A DNA stretch of 64,000 nt from Chionis minor (GCA_013398295.1 VZSF01006979.1:697740-761739), one strand, 5' to 3'; shown: positions 37,130-50,250, counted from the stretch's first letter. A program made the numbers and translations. Notes: a model not told the origin generated them from the letters alone.

Positions 37130-37470
37130 AGCAGATTTTGGCACAGGAGGAAAGCTAAACCTTTGACTTCGACTGACCTTCTTGCAGAAGCGCTGCGCAA
37201 GCTAGGCATGAACTTGCAGAAAACAAGTCTCCTTAATGAGAGAGACCACTCTTAACAGCTGAATTCCTAGTACTGGCTGTGCCTGTTTTCTAGTAGCATG
37301 GATGCGCTCTTAACGTAGCCCTTTGTCCAGCTCCGCTCTCAATACCGGAGTCATTACACTGCACTAGCGCTCTGCTCCGGGAACATTCCCAGCCTGCGGG
37401 AACGACCTGTATTTCAAACCAAGAGCAAGAAGTAGTGCATCATGACGCTTCTCTGTTACAACGCAGCGTG
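37130..37470. promoter_or_regulatory. Mildly CpG-enriched stretch
   Basis: CpG is more frequent than in the flanks (for example 37190-37205, 37300-37400 and 37445-37470), with GCGCTGCGCAAGC and CTCCGGGAACATTCCC words. It may belong with the neighbouring 35.65-36.9 kb candidates. Evidence is weak. Confidence 0.2.
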
Positions 37471-40059
37471 GAAATTTGAGGACCTGGTACCTAAAGCTGC
37501 TATTTAAATGAGAGTAAGAGCAAAACTGCTCGAGAGGGTGGGTCAGCCCAAATGCAGACAGAACTAGAAACAGAACTCGCCAGACATAGTACGAGAAACA
37601 GAGAGGCAGGCAGTAGAAAACATAGGACAGGCTTTTTAAAGGGGAAACAAGGGCAAATGGGAGGGTACTGAATAAATAAATGCTAAATGGCTAAAAAAGA
37701 TGCAAGATTTAAAGGGGAAGATTTAAAGGCAAATGGAAAGAGCCATGAATAGTCCTCTACAGGAGTCTAGATGGAGGAGAAATCCAAAAGCAAATACAAG
37801 GAAGGAATGATTTTTTGAATGACTGAATGTAACAAAATAGGATGAAAATTATTCATGAACTACCAGTACTATTCATGTGATAAAATAGCAACGAGGTAAG
37901 CACAGTAAGACATTTGGTCCTTTTTCTTCAGCTTTAGAGCTGAAGTTTTATTCCGCTCTGAGCTGCCTTTAGGGAAAGATTATTAAACTCATACTAATAA
38001 TATGTCCCCAGAATATAGGAATGGTAAAAAATGTTTTCTTTTCATACTAGAGCGTGACCCACCATTGTGCTGTTCCCCCTACACAAGGAAGTTTTACTTC
38101 CCTGTTCGACACAATGGCATCAATTCCTAAAGCTCAAGAACAGGCCTTATTACAGTGCTTGTAAGAGCAGATGCTTGGCAAGTCTATATATGCCAGTGAG
38201 AACATCATTCAGTTTTATGCACACTTCTGTTTTCTAGCGTGGCGTAATTCATTAGCACACTCTACAGAATACTCCATAAAACTGGATTTGGCTTTAATGT
38301 TAAGGTTCTAATTGCTACAGTGTTGTTTAAGAAAGCAAAAATAACAAACAACCCACAAACAAACAGTAGTCTCTCCTCTTTAATATTAAAGTTGATGTTT
38401 ACATCTGATAGAGAAAATACACAAATGAGGGTTTTTTGCGAGATACAAGCGGGAATATCAAAGTAGTCTTAACTTTTCTCAACGTTCTGCTTTCAGCATT
38501 TAAACTAGCAACAGTGTGATTTTTGTGGTGGCAAAGCTTGTTCAATAGCCTGTAATGAAATTAGTACAGTATGTACACTTTTGTGGCTTATTTCATCCTC
38601 ATTCTAATACAAAGATTCTTAAAGGGGGCAATATATAAAGATGAGGTCAAAGCTTTGATTAAAGACAGATATACTGCTTTCCAACCTGTTATGTCACAGC
38701 ATTAGGTAGAGGAATAAATAAACAAATACAAGCCTAACCTGATTTATCTGTGTGTCCCCACATAAAATTTGTTTAATGTAAAAACGAATAAGGCAAAGCT
38801 TTGATGGAGGTTGAGCAGAATTTTCAACATCTGTGCAGATAAATTTAATTTATTCAAAAAGAAAAAACAGCATTAGTGCATCATGTAAAAGCTGATTTAA
38901 ATGATTTCATACAACAGAAAGCATATGCACTAGCTAAAACAAATTCAGTTTGCCCTTAAAACCCATTTCACTCAGACAATCATTACTTCTGAATTTTCTA
39001 CAAGGATAATGTTCAGTTATTTCTTCTTTTTTGTTCTCTTCTTGATTTTATACATTCCACTAACCTAAACCACAGTTAAAAGTCCCAGGGGCAGCAACAC
39101 CCTAAATGCAGCTTCTGTGTATCTTTACGGGCAGATCCTTAAAGCTGGTCAGGTAAGCATAATACCTTAAATACTTGAACATAAATGATTTACAGGTGTT
39201 TGAATATTTTTAAAAAAATAAATCTTCCCACTATAACACATTAAAACCCAAGAAAATAATCTCTATGCAACAATAACTCACTGTAGTGGAGCCATACTAG
39301 CTTATCTCTGCAGCTAGGGACAGACTACTAGGAAGACTAAAGATATTTTTTCCTGAAAATTAAAGATTAGTCAAAATGATAAATATCTTTCTGAAACTTA
39401 CCAAAAAGTGTTAAAGTGAGAACTAAACATTCAAAATAAAAATACTGTTGTATGCATCTGAAAACTATAGCTGAAAAAAACCGGCATGGGATTAATACCC
39501 TTTCTTTTAACTCAAGGCAAGACTACAAAAACTCTGCATGTGATTTTTGAAATCATACAGGTGCACAAAGTATCACCTCAACTGAAAATGATGATGAATA
39601 TGGACTGTAAGGTTTCAAAGACCCTTTCCTTATGGAAGAGGTTATTAACTCGTGTTTTAGGGAGACTGTTATCACACCTTTAATTCTACAACAGAACCTG
39701 TGCCTCTGCTTAACTTGTCTGAAAATCTGAAAATGGTGAGGATACCATGAAAAACTCTGATTGACTTTTAAAAATATTTAGTCCTTTCCTGAATGACAGC
39801 TAGCAAAGAAAAGAGCATTAAAGAGTGTCAAGCCTGACAAGAGTGTCAAAGCTGCTATCATTAAGAAACCTCTAACTGAGAGCACAAACCTGAGGCCCAA
39901 TACTGCCCCTCTGAGTGGCGATGAGGATGGAAACAGAATGAGATTGAACTCCTCAAAACTTCAAGGAGGGCTAACACTCACCTCAATGTACCTCTGATCT
40001 CGGTGGCTCCAGCAAGAGAAAAACCATGTTCTTACAAGAATACAGAAGCATGCAGGAAA
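37471..40059. other. Non-coding stretch, nothing recognised
   Basis: AT-rich intergenic DNA. No exon or repeat family was recognised. Confidence 0.5.
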
Positions 40060-41114
40060 CTTATGCCCATTTGTGTGCTTTATTTGTCTTGTGGAACTGA
40101 TCCAGTATGAAGCACTGTTTTATCTTTCTTTTACTCCCCTTCTTGAACATGAGGATGGCAATCTTCTGAAGAAGTAACCCACATAGAGAGCTCCTGCACA
40201 TTGTTCTTTCGGACTTCAGTATGCCAGAATATTGCATGTTACCGTACCTACAGGGGCCACGACAGATTCCTTCCTTAAAGTCAGTTAAGAGAAAAATTCC
40301 TAGGTATAGATTCCCTGGGGGGTGGGGAGGAAAGGATAAAACACAAGTTATTTTTGAGTCATTAAACTACTCACTAAAAAACCCCACAAAATTAACCCCA
40401 AACTTTGCAGGCTCATATACATAAAATAAATTCTTGTTCTTCACTTTCACCCCCCCTAAAAATCCCCTAACCTAGATTATTTTTTAATTGTTAACTTGGG
40501 ATTCCATTGTTGATTTTAGCAATCGGATAGTGAGGAAACACATATCCCAATTACTCTCTCTAAATCTGGCTATTTACTGTAACAGCCAGAAACTAGATGA
40601 TCCCGTCTTACTGCCTGGGCTTTACGAGCTATGCATTATATTGTTTTAAGCCCCAGAATAACAGTCTTTACCAATTTTCCACATCAGCGTAGGTGTTTCA
40701 GTCAGATCACCAGCACTGAATAAACTTGTGAGCGAAACCATAAAAAAGCACTTATTTTTAAAGGTGACTGTAACAGGGATGAGAACTAAAAGTTGCACCT
40801 TTCAGCCTCTGCGTTTTTGTCTTTGTTCAGAATGCTAGAAGCAGCCATCCGGAAGGAAGAAAGATTATGAGTATCCAGAAACTAGCTGTTTGACAGAGAC
40901 AGAAATGCTGATAATGAGTGGGTTGTGTCTGTCTTTTTTGGCTGATCACAACAGAGGTCTGAAGCAAAACAGAAACTCTTGATATGTTTGTGTAAAGAGG
41001 CAGTAGCATAAGGGCAGGCAGCAGGAGTTCAGCTGAAGTTCAGGGCAGATGCTGCCATTAGTTTACACTGCAGGAAAGTAAAATTGCTTCCGGATTTACC
41101 TCTTCCTCCCAACA
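40060..41114 (-). other. CDIN1: Probable CDIN1 3' UTR
   Basis: Sequence downstream of the CDIN1 stop codon on the minus strand. The UTR must start at 41114; its lower end is a guess based on the first AATAAA met on this strand, near 40.08 kb. An earlier ATTAAA variant at 40483-40488 would give a UTR of about 0.65 kb instead. No intron or coding feature is visible. Confidence 0.35.
40079..40084 (-). terminator. Candidate poly(A) signal for CDIN1
   Basis: TTTATT on the plus strand reads AATAAA on the minus strand, about 1.03 kb after the stop. The minus-strand sequence further on has TGCTTCTGTATTCTTGT-type U/GU-rich character. Such hexamers are common by chance in AT-rich DNA. Confidence 0.3.
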
Positions 41115-41250
41115 TCAGTGTTGAGCCATGCTGTGTCGCAGAGTCACAATGTCAGTAGGAAAGCAGTCTTTTAGCAGGATACCACGTTCACGATGGCAGT
41201 CCAGCTCTTCAATAAATCCATACCAGTAGATGACTAATCCGGGGCCAAAT
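41115..41250 (-). CDS. CDIN1: CDIN1 terminal coding exon (codanin-1-interacting nuclease)
   Basis: This exon encodes the C-terminal 44 residues plus TGA (41117-41115). The translation begins [18 protein letters not shown] and continues with [17 protein letters not shown], then ends TLRHSMAQH. This closely matches the end of vertebrate CDIN1 (C15orf41), including the [13 protein letters not shown] core. The exon opens with the last base of a split arginine codon after a TTTTCCTTTTCGCTTGATAG acceptor on the minus strand, matching an Asn-Arg|Phe junction. CDIN1 is a PD-(D/E)XK-type nuclease that binds codanin-1, and mutations cause congenital dyserythropoietic anaemia type I. The catalytic residues lie in earlier exons outside this window. 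From memory, human CDIN1 ends about two residues earlier; the Gln-His extension here is minor. The frame is intact and the splice site canonical, so a functional gene is likely. Confidence 0.93.
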
Positions 41251-41519
41251 CTATCAAGCGAAAAGGAAAATGAACTTATGTGATTGTGCTAGGTGAACTC
41301 CACCACCTCTGTGATTCCAACACAAGTAAATCTGTTAATTTCACTGCAAAATTGGAGAGAGTATTTGACCTCCATTTAATTTTCCATTTTTAGTCAGTGT
41401 GGAATTGACAGATGTCATTAAGTCCATGAATAAAAATGCTATTTAGAGACTCAAACAATCCACATCAGAGTTTTGCTTTCTCCTTTGAATACTCTACACA
41501 CATCAAAAAAAAAAAGACG

Positions 41520-41600
41520 TATGCCTTAAACATTAAGTAACTTTTAGTAATTTTGAGACCTATGCCTTAAACATTAAGTAACCTTTAGTAATTTTAATAC
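41520..41600. repeat. 41-bp tandem duplication (two copies)
   Basis: The unit TATGCCTTAAACATTAAGTA... occupies 41520-41560 and is repeated at 41561-41600. The copies differ at only a few positions (CTTTTAG versus CCTTTAG, and GAGACC versus AATAC at the end). An A11 tract at 41505-41515 precedes it. The duplication is recent and lies about 270 bases from the CDIN1 terminal-exon acceptor. Confidence 0.95.
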
Positions 41601-44600
41601 ATACCAAAGTCTCTCTTGCCACGCACTCTGCTTTTTCAGAATTGGATGTGCAGGCATTAAAAACACAGGGGTTTATGCAAGTCTCAGTTCATGCAAATTA
41701 TAATAGCATGAAGATCACAACGGATCCTTAAAATATAATCTCTAAAATGAGCTATTATTCAGGTAATTACTAAGGTAAAGCACAATTCAGAAAGAAACAG
41801 AAAGTTTCTGCTGTAACCTCTCTGAAATGTGCCTCAGGAATTCCTCAGATATTACTAACTCTAACTGATCCCCACTAGGCAATCTCAGGAAGTAGCCCCA
41901 TGGACTATTTTACCCATCAGGAAGTTCAGACCTTCAGGCTGGGTTCATAAAGAAGTAATCACTATCAATCACTGTGTACTGCGATATGTTTTGCACATCA
42001 GTTTCACGTTTTTCCTACTGAGAGCACTTAATTAAAGGGCAGCACTACTTTTGGTGTAGTGTTGCAAGAATTTTACAGTGAAATCATAAATTATGAATGT
42101 TGGGTTAGTAAAAGGATGTCTAAAAACAGAACTGCTTTCTGTAGTCTAACATTACAGCAGTCTGTACAACATGAGGCCAAAAAGCTTTTTCTTTCCTTGA
42201 TTTATTATATGCTGTAGTGAACTTGCCAAAACCAACAGTGCAGGATGAGCTGTTAGATACCGTCTGTACAAGAAAAAGTTCAATAGAATGTCATGTGATG
42301 GTTTATATGCAGAGCCGTGCTCAGGACTCAACCAATATGGTACCCAATTTTTGTTAATGTTTAATTATAATAAAAATGTGCTGGGGGGATGCATGGTAAC
42401 CTAAATGTCCACTTAGCAGACAATACAAGCACTCAAACCCGTGGGTAGTGCCAGACTGGCTTCATTAGGGTGGTTTCTTTCCAACAACGGAGGGAAAACT
42501 CTATTTGATGTGCTCATGTAATGGAACAGGCATCAAAGGAAGAAGAAACCCCTGTGGCTTCCTCCTGCAGTTTCAATTAGATACGGTAGTCTTCTGCCCA
42601 AAACTGCTGCAGAGCATTGTAACATTTCGGTTTATGGCTACTACTCTTCAACCTAGGAGTGGCCGCAGTTTGGTGGCAAAGTAAATTACCCCTCAGCATA
42701 GCTGAGGCAACGTTGGCAAATGTGCTTTTTGCCACCTAGAGATGATATTTGAAAGCGGAAAGGTTAAAACTCTGACAAATCCAGCTATGCTAGTTAACAT
42801 AATCAAACATGTTTAGCATTGAATACAGCAGAGGCTAAAAAGGGGCTCATAGGGAAGGACGATGCTGCCTACGCCCTATTCCTAAATTTTCCCTCGCTGG
42901 CCCACAGCTTCAGCCTCTGTTGTCCCTAAGGGCTTCTCTCCATCTTCCTTTGCTTAAGTTCATGTGGGGCCAAGACGTGCACGACCTGGCTGTACCGCAG
43001 AGGCCAGGCAGCCTAGCACAGTGAGGCGCAAATGGCAAGGGAAGCCAAGGACCGACGCTCGCTGCCTCCAGCGAGAGGCAGTGATTTGCTGATGGAGGAT
43101 GGGCCAACTTCTGTTATTTCACAGACTACGTACCTGTTCCCACATCAACCATACATAGAAAGAGGGATAACTGCGTGGAGACGTACTCCTGTACTAACCA
43201 AAATTATTTTAAAAGCAAAAGTCCCCAGAATACAAGGAACAGACCTTGTATTTCTAATGGGCTATTTATGCAAGGCAGAAGCTATGCCATGTACACAAGT
43301 GCTTACTTACTCACTACAAGAGCGTGTGCCAGGTAAAATCTTGATGGTAATGAGCAGCTGTTCAGCCCAAATTTTGAAGGGCTCATTTTGCTCTGTGTGG
43401 CAGTCTGAATCCCCTATCCACCATAAAATGCACGGGGCACTGCTCTTAGGTCATTTCTTAAGTTATTTTTTCAAACTGTAATTTGAAATAAAATTAATAT
43501 TTCAAGACTTCTCAAAAAGGCTAATTTATGTCTTTCTAGGAAATCATCACAGCTCAAGCACAATTTTTCAGGAAAAAAATTGTGCTAAAAAAATTATGTT
43601 CAGAAATGCCAAATTAGATGATAAAATTTATATACAAGAACATCTGCATACTGCTAATTGCAGAAGCAAGTACATCTTCACCATGAAAACATCCATCAAT
43701 CCTGCTTTTGACTGTTTTATTATAGCAAAACTATTTGCCCTGTGCTGCCTAGGTTGCACTTTTTTCCCCAATATTCTGTGTCATCCCTTCTATTATAGCT
43801 CTGTATCGCACAGCCCATATTTATGATCACATAAAAAACATACCATACTTTTGTTTAAAACCACTTAAGTACAGTACTTAAGACCAAAATTAACTTGCTG
43901 GCACATTAAGCATTTGCCACTGACTATCAGGAACTCCTGCTGCTAAGTGCTAATTTCTCTCTCATTAACGCCCAGAGTTGGCAAATCACAAACAATGCCA
44001 CTGGTTAATTACTGCAGCCTTAATTTGAAAAGACACTTAACCTTTTTGTGTAAGTGGATGAGGTAAGGAAGTGTAACCTAGAAGTAAGAATTATCCTTTT
44101 TAATTTGACTCCTTCCAAAGTGCAGATATGACACCATGAAGAACAAAACTCAGTGCTGTGAATTCCAAAGTAAAGCTGCAAAGTTATTTCTGCATCAATC
44201 ATAACATTTAACAAGTTAGTGACTAACCCTGGTTTACACCGGAGAATAAACTAAAATGACGGGATGCTTACTTAGTATTGCTATGGAAAGGGGACTCATT
44301 TAGTAGCTCTGAGGAGCAGAAAAAATGTTGAATGTAGCAAATGGTTCTAAAACTATATGGATACGGTACACAAGATAGGCCAGGTTATCCCATTTCATAC
44401 AAAAGACACACTGGACAAAGTTTAAGCTCAAAACGAAAATCAAGCTTAGAATGTAACAAACTATGGATTTTGTTCTTGCTCAGAAAAATTGCATAAACCC
44501 CTAAAATTGTGTCTAACTTGTATTTTTCCTCCTGTTTTTCTTACCCTGATACCTTAGGTGTGAAGGAACGTGTCCAGAAGTTATAAAAAACTGTAGTTTT

Positions 44601-46399
44601 ACCTATTCCAGTGAAACTATTCCTCTTAGAACTTTACTTTTATATAGAGTTTCTTTTTAGAGCTGAAAAGAAATCCAAGTAAGTAAGGTTTGGTTAATTC
44701 CATGCAGTAAAAATAGAATAAACAGGAAATACGGAGGCAAGCTTCCTTCAGAATATAATACACATAGCAAGTAAAAATTGTCCACCTAGGTTGCATCAGT
44801 TTAATTAGAAAGTCACCCAATAAGTATGTAGTTACCATTACATAAATCCTGGTGTAGTCACTGTCTAGTTTTGACATGAGAAGTTGTGGCTACAAGGCAG
44901 CCAAAGCCAACCTAGGTGCACTTCAGTGCAGAGTCAAGAGTTCCAGGAGTGGCAAAGGGAGGCAGACAGGCTTGTTCTCCCATGGATTGGCAAGAAGAGA
45001 GCAGGACTACAAAAGCCCATGGATTAGTTTAGGCCTAATTTAGGCTTGATATAGAAGACTAAATTTAGCCTTAAGGGCAGCAGACAGTGTCTTGCAAAGA
45101 ATCAAATGAAGCATTTGAGACAGATGCTGGAGATAGTAAAATATAGTTTGAGTATAGTTAAATATAGTTACAGGCTCAACAGCGCTGTAGATAAAACTTA
45201 TGTCTGATCATACTACTCTAAGTCAGCTTTGCACTAATTTAAGAGAGTTCAGAGGATCTTTTATACTGGTTCAATGACATGGATTTTGAAGAAACCCATA
45301 GTTAAAGGAGTATAGATTTGTACATTGATAAACTTGGGACGCTGGGCTTTGTTCATGGAGACAAACTCCATGGAGAGTTTCATGGAGATACACTGAAAAG
45401 CCAGGAAGGTAAAACTAAGGTAAGACAAAGCCAAATAGTTCTTCTTCTTAAAAAAATAAAATGACATCTTTGTATAAGCCAAGGCATCACTTCAGAAAAA
45501 AAAAAAGGAAAAAAAAAGGAAAAAACCCCAAGTAAAATGTGAATCTGGGTTTAACTTGCCCTCCAGTTGAACCAGTTTTGTGCTAGAAAAGAAAAAAGAC
45601 TTTTATTTATTTATCAAAGTGGCCTAGTAGGCTCACACATATTCTACTTCAAGAGAAACTACTTTCTAGTAATGTCTTTTCTTCTGGAATGTCTGTGTGG
45701 GGTCCACACTAGCTTCTAAGGGTTTGCCTAGACATGTGGCTGTTGTGAGTGGATTTTTTCACCATCAAAAAGCCTTGCATGTGGTTTTATGAAAAATGCA
45801 TTTTCAACACGCTGCTCAATACTGAGCAGAAATGTAAAACATCTTGCAATTGTTTTTAAATAAATGTTCACTTTATTTATTCTCAGTCTATTTGTTATAG
45901 ATGGGTTGTATGCATCTCAGCATAATGTAAATAATTTTAATTCCAAGTGGCTCTCATAATGAAATGCTAGCATATAAATCATTATTTCTAATATGCATGT
46001 ATTTAAGCAAATATTTTACCAAACAGATTCAGATGAGTATTCATGTTCTATGAAAGCATAACAGTCTACCTGGTTGGTGATTTTAATTATGAAGGTCACA
46101 TCTGAATGTGTCTTTGAAGGACTGCATGCTGGTCCCTTGCTTTTTAATGTCAGATCATCAACAGTGCCAGCCAAAAAGCTGGCTTTGTTTCCTTTTTTCT
46201 TTTAAAATATCAAACAAATCAAGAGTATTACCACTTGTACGTCACTACTTATGTCCTGGAAAAAGGAAACTGCAAAAATTCACAAATAAATTATTAGATT
46301 CCCAGTCAATTTAACATGGTGCCTGAGAATCACAGTTGTGAGTAAATTGGTTTTATTTGTAGTACCAAGAAACTCTGAAGATACAATAATTAAAGCCCC
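41601..46399. other. Intronic stretch, nothing recognised
   Basis: No exon or repeat family was recognised. A small cluster of CpG lies at 42950-43075. The 149-codon plus-strand frame at 43032-43481 matches no known family and is antisense to CDIN1. A short ATATAGTT repeat lies at 45142-45172 and an A-rich tract at 45496-45530. Confidence 0.5.
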
Positions 46400-46950
46400 C
46401 TGTAATATCAAATAAGTTTTCTGTTTAAGGACTCACAACTTTATTTTATTGTAGTTGTAGAACTCTCATTTGTGTCAGCGGAGGGAATTTAGATATCTGC
46501 AGAGCTAGGCTAGTAGGCGACGACTTCAGATCACATTTTCAAGTAAGGTCAATTGGCATCAGTCAGCCAACTTCCTTACGTCTAGACCAGTTTATTACTG
46601 CTGATGACACAGCGTTATATATCTTGGCAAACATTTAATAGCCACTGGTCAGAAACTGACTTTGATTAGCAAGAAATTTTCCATTTAAGCAGCTACCACA
46701 AGCCTAGTTGAGAATATTTTATAACAAGTATTTCTGTTACTGTTCATTTATGTAGAGTTTTAAAATCAAATAAAGGTACTCATGCATAAAGACAGCGCAT
46801 TTTAAAAACTCTGAATGCAATTTAAAGGTAACTGTGGGGTTTTATTATCCCCGTCACTTTTTAAATCCAACACACACTTCTGTGATCCAGTGACAGACGC
46901 ACACTGATTTAAATAAAAGATGCCTTCAAGGCATTACACAACATCTTATT
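46400..46950. promoter_or_regulatory. Candidate conserved intronic element
   Basis: Repeat-free AT-rich sequence includes a GCTGATGACACAGCG core near 46599-46613, scattered CpG and homeodomain-like words. It resembles conserved non-coding DNA in composition only. Confidence 0.25.
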
Positions 46951-47589
46951 TCTTTGACTTCACCAAATCTGGTGGAAAGAAAAAAAATAATTCCAATACT
47001 TAGTAAAATCAAGAACCGAATGATTTTTTTTTTCTTCCTTTAAAAATCTGATCCTTAATCTGTAATTCAGAAGGCTACAATATTTTTGGGCCCAACTCCC
47101 TTAAGTTACTTAATTTGTCTTCCTGCAGTAGCAACTGCACAAAAATATAGTTGCTTGCAAATGTGGCTCAGGAAAAAGTTTAGAAAGTTCTGATCACACA
47201 CTTTTAAAGATAATAGGAAGCTTGTGCATGGCACTAGCAAGCACTGTATCAAGCCTTACACAGAGAAGTTAGCAGCATATTATGTCTCAAGGATCCAGGC
47301 ATCCAGTTAATGCTGCTTAAGGTGAAATTAAGCAAGTAAAACCTAATCTGTGTTAAGCTTTGATGTTACCACAGTAGTTGGGGGACATCTTATTTTTGCT
47401 AAAGACAAGGAAAAAAATTGAAGCCTATTAATATTCTGCAAGACTCCCATTTCTAAGGAGGTTTTGACTCAAAAGTGGGAATTTCTTTTTGGCTGAGAAA
47501 GGTAGGCATTTCCACGAATGCCAGATATTGATGTTATATGCAGCTGATGCGGAAGCTGGAGTTGTCAGGTGAAAAAAAGGTGGATGGAA

Positions 47590-48010
47590 ACTTAATATTA
47601 GCCTCTGTCTCTGTAGTCACACCTCTCTTGATATGATTAAATCTTAATGAGATTTTTTTTTATACTAGCTGTCTTTTTATACCTGCAATGAGACTGTTAA
47701 GGCATCAATCAAAAAGCAGCATTTCATCATGCTTATAGTATGATTTAATTGCTTTTGGCATTTGTAGAAATAAAAACAAATCAAGTGATATTTATGGCGA
47801 TATAAGAGACTGTTTAAAATATTTTAGAATTTTGCATAGCACAATTTTAAAATGCATATTAATAGAATGCACCGAAAACTGTGCAAGTCAGTCATTAAAA
47901 TACTATAAATACAATATAACTTTTAGCTGCATAATACATTTTTAATAAACAAACTGTCGAAACACATTATTCACTTACACTTATTCATTCAGATCTGAGT
48001 ACTGTTCTCC
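47590..48010. promoter_or_regulatory. Candidate conserved intronic enhancer with PBX/HOX-type site
   Basis: About 420 repeat-free bases carry ATCAATCA at 47704-47711 (the reverse complement of TGATTGAT) and ATATGATTAAAT near 47630. ATGATTTAATT near 47740 and many ATTA/TAAT words follow. Enhancers of one gene often sit in the introns of its neighbour, so MEIS2 or CDIN1 could be the target. The call is motif-based only. Confidence 0.33.
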
Positions 48011-49879
48011 AGGCAAATAAAGGATTTTTATAATCCTCAATGACAAGTTAGGGTTTTTTTAAAATGTAGTTCTCATGGAAATTAACTTTTAAAAGCTATG
48101 ATTAAACAACATTAAGGTTACACTGATTTACAAGGATCAAGGCTTTCTAAGTGAAGACTGATGCAGTGAGTAAGAAAACACATACTGGCTCAAGGCAACT
48201 TGTCATTAAGACAAGAGAGCCTTGAGTGAACTTTGAATTTCTCAAGTTTTGTTGATTCATGTCCTAACTTCCACTGAGACATATTATTTTGTTGCTTATT
48301 ATTATCTCTCAAAGTGGCTGTGTGTGCTCAAGGTAAAACTTTTTTTTTATTTTTTCAGTCTCAGCATCTTCAAAAGCGGGTAGAGGCTTTGCATACCAGA
48401 CTGTAAGGTTTTGTGTTGTAAAGAGAGACTATGAGGGGCCCCTTATGCCTGCACTGCAGGATTGGGCTGATGTTCTGAAAATTAACATGGTACTCACATG
48501 AACATTTTGGAAAAGAAATTGTTAATCCTTATACTGCTGGACTGTTTCATGGAAATTATGGCCAAAGTTGTCTCTGGCTTTAGCAGAGATAACTTGGGTA
48601 TGCATTTTGGAAAACAATGCATTTTAGCTGCCTGGGATGTTAATTCCAGTATCTGCCTAAAAGAGATAACTGACAGTGTTCCAGGAACCTTACTTGATAA
48701 TTTGGAGATAGGTCCAAGCTTCCCTGAAATATAAGGACCTTGCACCACTTAACAACCACCTCGATACAGGGCAAAGTGACTTCAGGCACCCTGGATGATG
48801 GGCACAACTATGCAAAAGAAGCTCAACCAAAAAAATCTCAATCTGAAATGCACAATATAAGAAAGCTTCTACATCTCCTTTTTCAGAAGTTTCATAAATT
48901 CCTTTCTGATGGACAGAGTCTAATATTCTGTATCAGCTGTTGCATCTACATACTAGTCTTTTACAATCCAGGGTTAGCACATTGTTTTACCTCTACAAGT
49001 GCATTAACATGTTCTTGCGCAAAGCAGTAATACCCTTCCATCCTGCAACGTGCAATTTGATGACTGGTTTACTAAAGCTATGCTACTTCTATTTAAGCTG
49101 TGCTCCTTGTTTTTATCAGTTAAGACACTGCAAGAATGTTGCTCTCCTTTGAAAAGGCAGGGAGAAAAGGTGGTCGTTCGCATGACAGAATTATTCTGCA
49201 TATCGTTGCTGGAAGCAAACACTTATGATTAAACCCAGGCAAAGAACGGCGCTTCCTGAGGTACTTGCTTGTTACTCAGTTTCCCTGAGAAAACCTTACG
49301 CCATGAGTTCACTCTCCAGGGCCTGTCGATGCAAGGCCGCTATTGTTTGATTCTGCACATTTGAAGCTGAGGATCAGTGTTGAGAGGAGTTACTGAGGTT
49401 ATTTCAAACATTTTGTTAAACTCACAGCAGTCCTCCCAAAGGAATGCTTGGCTGCAAACTACCTCTTATCCCGGGTGACAGAAAACATGAGAAAAGCTTT
49501 TGAGTACAGTGAGATTGAGGTCCAGGCAGCCCTAAGTGCTGGTCAACTCATGTTGCCATTAGGTGATTAATAGTTGTTTATTTTTAGGGCTGGAAGTAAC
49601 AGGCCATCCTAAGGCCAGCGCAAGATGATATCTGAATAATCTGTGAGTGCCTCATAGTTTGCAGCAATCCTTTCTTTCTGTGCAGCTGCGTATCTGGTGA
49701 CAGCGCTTGCCAGAGTGACAGGATATGCCCAAAGTGCATTTAACAGAGGAGGCTCTCACAGCAATCGATTTTTGTTTAATAATTACTGTAAAATAGAACC
49801 AAACCAATCGGAAAAGTTGTTCAGCAAAGTTTGATAGCAAAAACGTTGATAAATAAATGCGCTGTATACCTGTGTGTTT
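48011..49879. other. Intronic stretch, nothing recognised
   Basis: No exon or repeat family was recognised. Several short open frames on both strands overlap each other between 48490 and 49230, as expected by chance. Confidence 0.5.
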
Positions 49880-50250
49880 AGCATTTGCTGAGTATAAATC
49901 TTGGAGCCAGCATTAAAGCTACCTCAAGGCATTTTGAATGAATTATTAGACAATTCTGTATCTCCGAATCCTTATGCACAAATATACAATAAAACAAACA
50001 ATGTAACAGATGAATTAACAAATGGAGGACAGCTCATTTGCGCTTCCAACTTCCCAGATCGGAGAATTAGTCCAAGACTGGATAGTAAATCACACTGAGT
50101 ATCTTCACACAATGTTGCTTAGCGGTTAACTGCCAAACACACTATTGTGCATAATTGACAGGCAGAAATATTTTATGTGTGACTCTGTACTTAAATTTAC
50201 TGTCTCTCAAAGTGTAAGTCACCTATCCATATTAAGCAGGGAACAGATGA
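49880..50250. promoter_or_regulatory. Candidate conserved intronic element with MEIS-type site
   Basis: A repeat-free stretch with ATAATTGACAGG at 50151-50162, containing the MEIS/TGIF word TGACAG beside a homeodomain-like ATAATT. It also has AATGAATTATTAGAC near 49936-49950 and the CpG-bearing CAGATCGGAGAATTAG near 50056-50071. The call is by motifs and composition. Confidence 0.3.

Noticed and set aside
43111..43140. Minus-strand GGGAACAG followed by GTACGTAG, a good-looking splice donor
   Set aside because: The frame needed for an Asn-Arg junction carries a TGA just upstream and the peptide does not match CDIN1.
43032..43481. 149-codon plus-strand open frame
   Set aside because: It is antisense to the CDIN1 intron, has no domain or homologue I recognise, and its length is compatible with chance.
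44590..44620. Minus-strand TGGAATAG followed by GTAAAA, resembling the expected CDIN1 donor after Trp-Asn-Arg
   Set aside because: The upstream codons in that frame contain stops and do not match the expected Phe-Trp-Ser-Tyr residues.
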